A stretch of DNA of 7,075 nt from JBFLXN01 sp040755715 [NCBI: Candidatus Edwardsbacteria bacterium] (GTDB lineage: Bacteria; Edwardsbacteria; AC1; JBFLXN01). A program made the position numbers and the translations under genes. A model generated the notes under the pieces. That model did no database searches and was not told the DNA's origin. It was given only the letters and a program-made list of their open reading frames with translations. Location: assembly GCA_040755715.1 (NCBI GenBank), contig JBFLXN010000141.1:1-7075 (forward strand), given 5' to 3'. Each line of letters begins with the position of its first letter. Positions within the stretch are counted from its first letter, which is position 1. Shown here in pieces: positions 5,484-7,075 of this stretch.

Positions 5484-5801
5484 ATGGAACCTAAAGATTA
5501 TAAGATAGCCAAGAGATTGAAAGAAAGATTATCACAGACTGCTCAGATTGTGGAGTTTAAAGTCTTTGGGTCACGAGTGAGAGACAATCCAGATGAATAT
5601 TCAGATATGGATGTATTTGTAGAAGTGGCTTATCTTAATGATGAGCTTAAAGAAAGACTCTTTGATATTGTATGGGAAGTGGGATTTGAAAACTTTATGG
5701 TCATCTCTCCACTTATCTGTAGTAAGGAAGAGATAGAAAATACCCCTCTGCGTTCAGCACCAATAATAAAAAATATTTCAGAGGAAGGAATAAGTATATG
5801 A
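5484..5801 (+). CDS. MNT-type nucleotidyltransferase, probable antitoxin partner of the HEPN gene
   Basis: This minimal nucleotidyltransferase has 105 residues from the ATG at 5484. The pol-beta-type motif FGSRVRDNPDEYSDMDVFVE (28-47) supplies Gly29-Ser30 and metal-binding Asp41 and Asp43. The C-terminal VISPLICSKEEIENTPL and IIKNISEEGISI match a subgroup that pairs with HEPN proteins. In studied MNT-HEPN systems the MNT protein AMPylates the HEPN toxin and neutralises it; that role is inferred here. A third carboxylate, usual on the following strand, is not evident (VISP). An in-frame ATG at 5463 would add seven unnatural residues (MCHRRSS). I prefer 5484, which has GGAG at 5476-5479. The stop overlaps the HEPN start by 4 nt. 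Confidence 0.85.
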   Translation: MEPKDYKIAKRLKERLSQTAQIVEFKVFGSRVRDNPDEYSDMDVFVEVAYLNDELKERLFDIVWEVGFENFMVISPLICSKEEIENTPLRSAPIIKNISEEGISI

Positions 5802-6199
5802 CAGATAAACAAGTTCTCTTTTCCTATCGTATCAATCAGGCAAAAGAAACCCTTGCCGATGCAGAAAGAATGTTACAAAATAATCTAACTCCAAGATCCA
5901 TTTTGAATAGAGCTTACTATTCTATGTTTTATGCTATCTTAGCCCTATTTTTGAATAAAGATGTCCCCATAAAGACATCAAAGCATATTGGAGTTATTGC
6001 TATATTTGATAAAGAATTTGTGCATACAGGTAACATTGATAAGTATTATTCAAAGATGCTTCATAAAATGTTTGAAGCACGACAAGAAAGTGACTATAAG
6101 GAATTTATTGAAATATCAGTAGATGATGCCACTAAATATGTCAAGTATGCAAAAGAATTTTTACAGAGGATAGAAGAGATTATCAGTAAAGATAAATGA
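5798..6199 (+). CDS. HEPN domain protein (UPF0332-like), probable toxin of an MNT-HEPN pair
   Basis: This 133-residue all-helical protein carries the HEPN signatures LNRAYYSMFYAILALF (36-51), the SKHIGVIAIFDKEFVHTG block (61-78) and FEARQESDYKEF (92-103). Known HEPN toxins are ribonucleases with an Arg-x4-6-His motif. Here Arg95 is followed by QESDY with no His at the expected place, as is usual in the UPF0332 branch, so RNase activity cannot be assumed from motif alone. Tyr100 sits where an AMPylation-type target could lie, which is speculation. The ATG overlaps the MNT stop (ATGA at 5798-5801), and AGGAAGGA lies at 5782-5789, so translation is coupled. The length is normal. The pair lies beside an IS, as expected for mobile cargo. 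Confidence 0.85.
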   Translation: MTDKQVLFSYRINQAKETLADAERMLQNNLTPRSILNRAYYSMFYAILALFLNKDVPIKTSKHIGVIAIFDKEFVHTGNIDKYYSKMLHKMFEARQESDYKEFIEISVDDATKYVKYAKEFLQRIEEIISKDK

Positions 6200-6235
6200 A
6201 GACCTTTATCCGGTTTATGGACAACTCAAAAAAAG

Positions 6236-6252
6236 GCTATACACTGTATAGC
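6236..6252. promoter_or_regulatory. Perfect hairpin/operator-like inverted repeat upstream of the TPR gene
   Basis: GCTATAC-ACT-GTATAGC is a perfect 7-bp inverted repeat with a 3-nt centre, 31 nt before the TPR gene's ATG. No T-run follows, so it does not look like an intrinsic terminator. It could be a dimeric-repressor operator or an mRNA leader hairpin. The preceding A-tract plus GGCTAT (13 bp, 6228-6240) also occurs inside the IS left end (3977-3989). Confidence 0.4.
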
Positions 6253-6283
6253 AAATCTAAAAACCCGAAAAAAGGAGGTAAAA

Positions 6284-7015
6284 ATGAGAAAGAAAAAAAT
6301 ATTTATTCTCACTCCACTTTTAGTGATCTCACTCATTTCTCTGTCTCTAGCTAGCGAGAAGTGGTACGACTACTATCAAGAAGGACTGAACTATATGAAA
6401 CAAGGAGAGTGGGAAAAGGCAATTGAAGAATTTAAGAGCGCTATTTCCTTGGAATTTAAAGACCAAGAAAAAATCCAGCTGAACGAGATACAATTTCTGG
6501 ATTATTTCCCGCATCGGGAAATGGGTATTTGTTATTACAACTTCGGGGATTACGAAAATGCCAGGAAGGAATTGGAACTTTCCTCGGCTTTTGCTTCTTC
6601 TGCCCGAACTCAAGAATTCATTGCCAGAATTTCTGAAGCACCACCTCCACCCCCAATAGTTAAACCTCCTCTACCCCCAATAGCTAAACCTGTTGTTGAG
6701 CAACCCCGTCTTACTAAAAAACCTTTATTCTCTATGCAAAATTTTGATCTCCAGATAGAGGGTTTTACTCAGAAGGTGACAGGAAATACACGGTTCCGCA
6801 TAGTTTGGGGTGAGTATGGATATTGGACAGGGTATAGCAGTTTGGTCTTTCCCCTTGACGGTTATAGGATAGGACTCAAGGCTACTGCATTTACCAAAAA
6901 GGTTTTACCAGAAAGTGATTTTAAATTAGGGTTGGACCTGTCCTATGCTGCTTTGTTAACTAATTGTCGCTATTATGTGTTTGCCAATTTCTATGATAAA
7001 AATATTTATGAATAG
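6284..7015 (+). CDS. Secreted TPR protein with proline-rich linker; function unknown
   Basis: The N-terminus (MRKKKIF plus a hydrophobic stretch to about 22) is a signal peptide with likely cleavage after SLA (23). There is no lipobox Cys. Residues about 27-115 form TPR-like helices: YQEGLNYMKQGEWEKAIEEF, then YFPHREMGICYYNFGDYENA and RKELELSSAF. A proline-rich linker (119-140) leads to a region of about 100 residues rich in aromatic and beta-prone sequence that I do not recognise. TPR proteins of this type act as periplasmic or envelope scaffolds, but no partner is visible. A strong Shine-Dalgarno (GGAGG, 6274-6278) sits 5 nt before the ATG. It may be cotranscribed with the HEPN gene 84 nt upstream, though the hairpin between suggests separate control. 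The C-terminus may be naturally short or an early stop; the sequence alone does not decide. Confidence 0.75.
   Translation: MRKKKIFILTPLLVISLISLSLASEKWYDYYQEGLNYMKQGEWEKAIEEFKSAISLEFKDQEKIQLNEIQFLDYFPHREMGICYYNFGDYENARKELELSSAFASSARTQEFIARISEAPPPPPIVKPPLPPIAKPVVEQPRLTKKPLFSMQNFDLQIEGFTQKVTGNTRFRIVWGEYGYWTGYSSLVFPLDGYRIGLKATAFTKKVLPESDFKLGLDLSYAALLTNCRYYVFANFYDKNIYE
6649..6691 (+). repeat. Two-copy 24-bp-period repeat encoding the proline linker
   Basis: A 19-bp stretch at 6649-6667 (ACCCCCAATAG, then TTAAACCT) recurs at 6673-6691 with one T-to-C change. The period is 24 bp, so the frame is kept, giving PPIVKPPL followed by PPIAKPVV. This points to a recent in-frame slippage duplication in the linker. 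Confidence 0.8.
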
Positions 7016-7039
7016 AACCAACCATATCTTTAGGCCAGC

Positions 7040-7067
7040 GGAAGTTACTTCCTGCAATAACTTTTTT
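7040..7067 (+). terminator. Weak terminator-like hairpin with T-run
   Basis: GGAAG-TTA-CTTCC (7040-7052) forms a 5-bp stem and is followed, after 9 nt, by TTTTTT (7062-7067). The gap before the T-run is longer than in a typical intrinsic terminator, so this may instead be an operator-like palindrome (GGAAGT-T-ACTTCC) or unrelated. It lies 25 nt after the TPR stop codon. Confidence 0.3.
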
Positions 7068-7075
7068 GTAAAGGT

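Noticed and set aside
6236-6252. Rho-independent terminator after the HEPN gene
   Set aside because: The stem is only 7 bp and AT-rich, and it is followed by CAAATCTAAAAACCC with no T-run.

Overview
The window comes from a bacterium, because it carries both exonuclease VII subunits. It is a moderately AT-rich genome that I cannot place in a named lineage from sequence alone. The layout, with housekeeping genes separated by short repeat-bearing gaps and followed by an insertion sequence and a toxin-antitoxin-like pair, would suit an uncultivated or candidate-phylum genome, but that is an inference. Every supported gene lies on the + strand.

Region 1 (1-3882) is housekeeping. It runs: the 3' part of an HD/HDIG-type phosphohydrolase, xseA and xseB (exonuclease VII large and small subunits), an IspA/GGPP-synthase-like polyprenyl synthase that overlaps xseB by 32 nt, and a small DUF212/YuiD-type membrane protein. 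The xseA-xseB-prenyl synthase order is a common bacterial arrangement in which dxs often follows; dxs is not here. Three gaps in this block (about 400-542, 1835-1904 and 3302-3426) each hold an element of the same design: degenerate short tandem units in one orientation, a central spacer or stem-loop, then the same units in inverse orientation. The unit differs each time (9, 8 and 10 bp). I consider this the most unusual signal in the window.

Region 2 (3932-5305) is a 1374-bp IS256/Mutator-type insertion sequence. It has a full-length DDE transposase, imperfect 27-bp terminal inverted repeats, an 11-bp perfect subterminal inverted repeat, and a hairpin that would bury the transposase ribosome-binding site. 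No target-site duplication is visible.

Region 3 (5306-6199) looks like defence or toxin-antitoxin cargo. A 48-codon fragment next to the IS resembles the C-terminus of a Vsr/DUF559-like nuclease. It is followed by a translationally coupled nucleotidyltransferase (MNT) and HEPN (UPF0332-type) pair. The IS appears to have beheaded the nuclease.

Region 4 (6200-7075) holds a secreted TPR protein with a proline-rich linker and an unrecognised C-terminal region, led by a strong Shine-Dalgarno and preceded by a small perfect hairpin. A weak terminator-like hairpin lies at the right edge.
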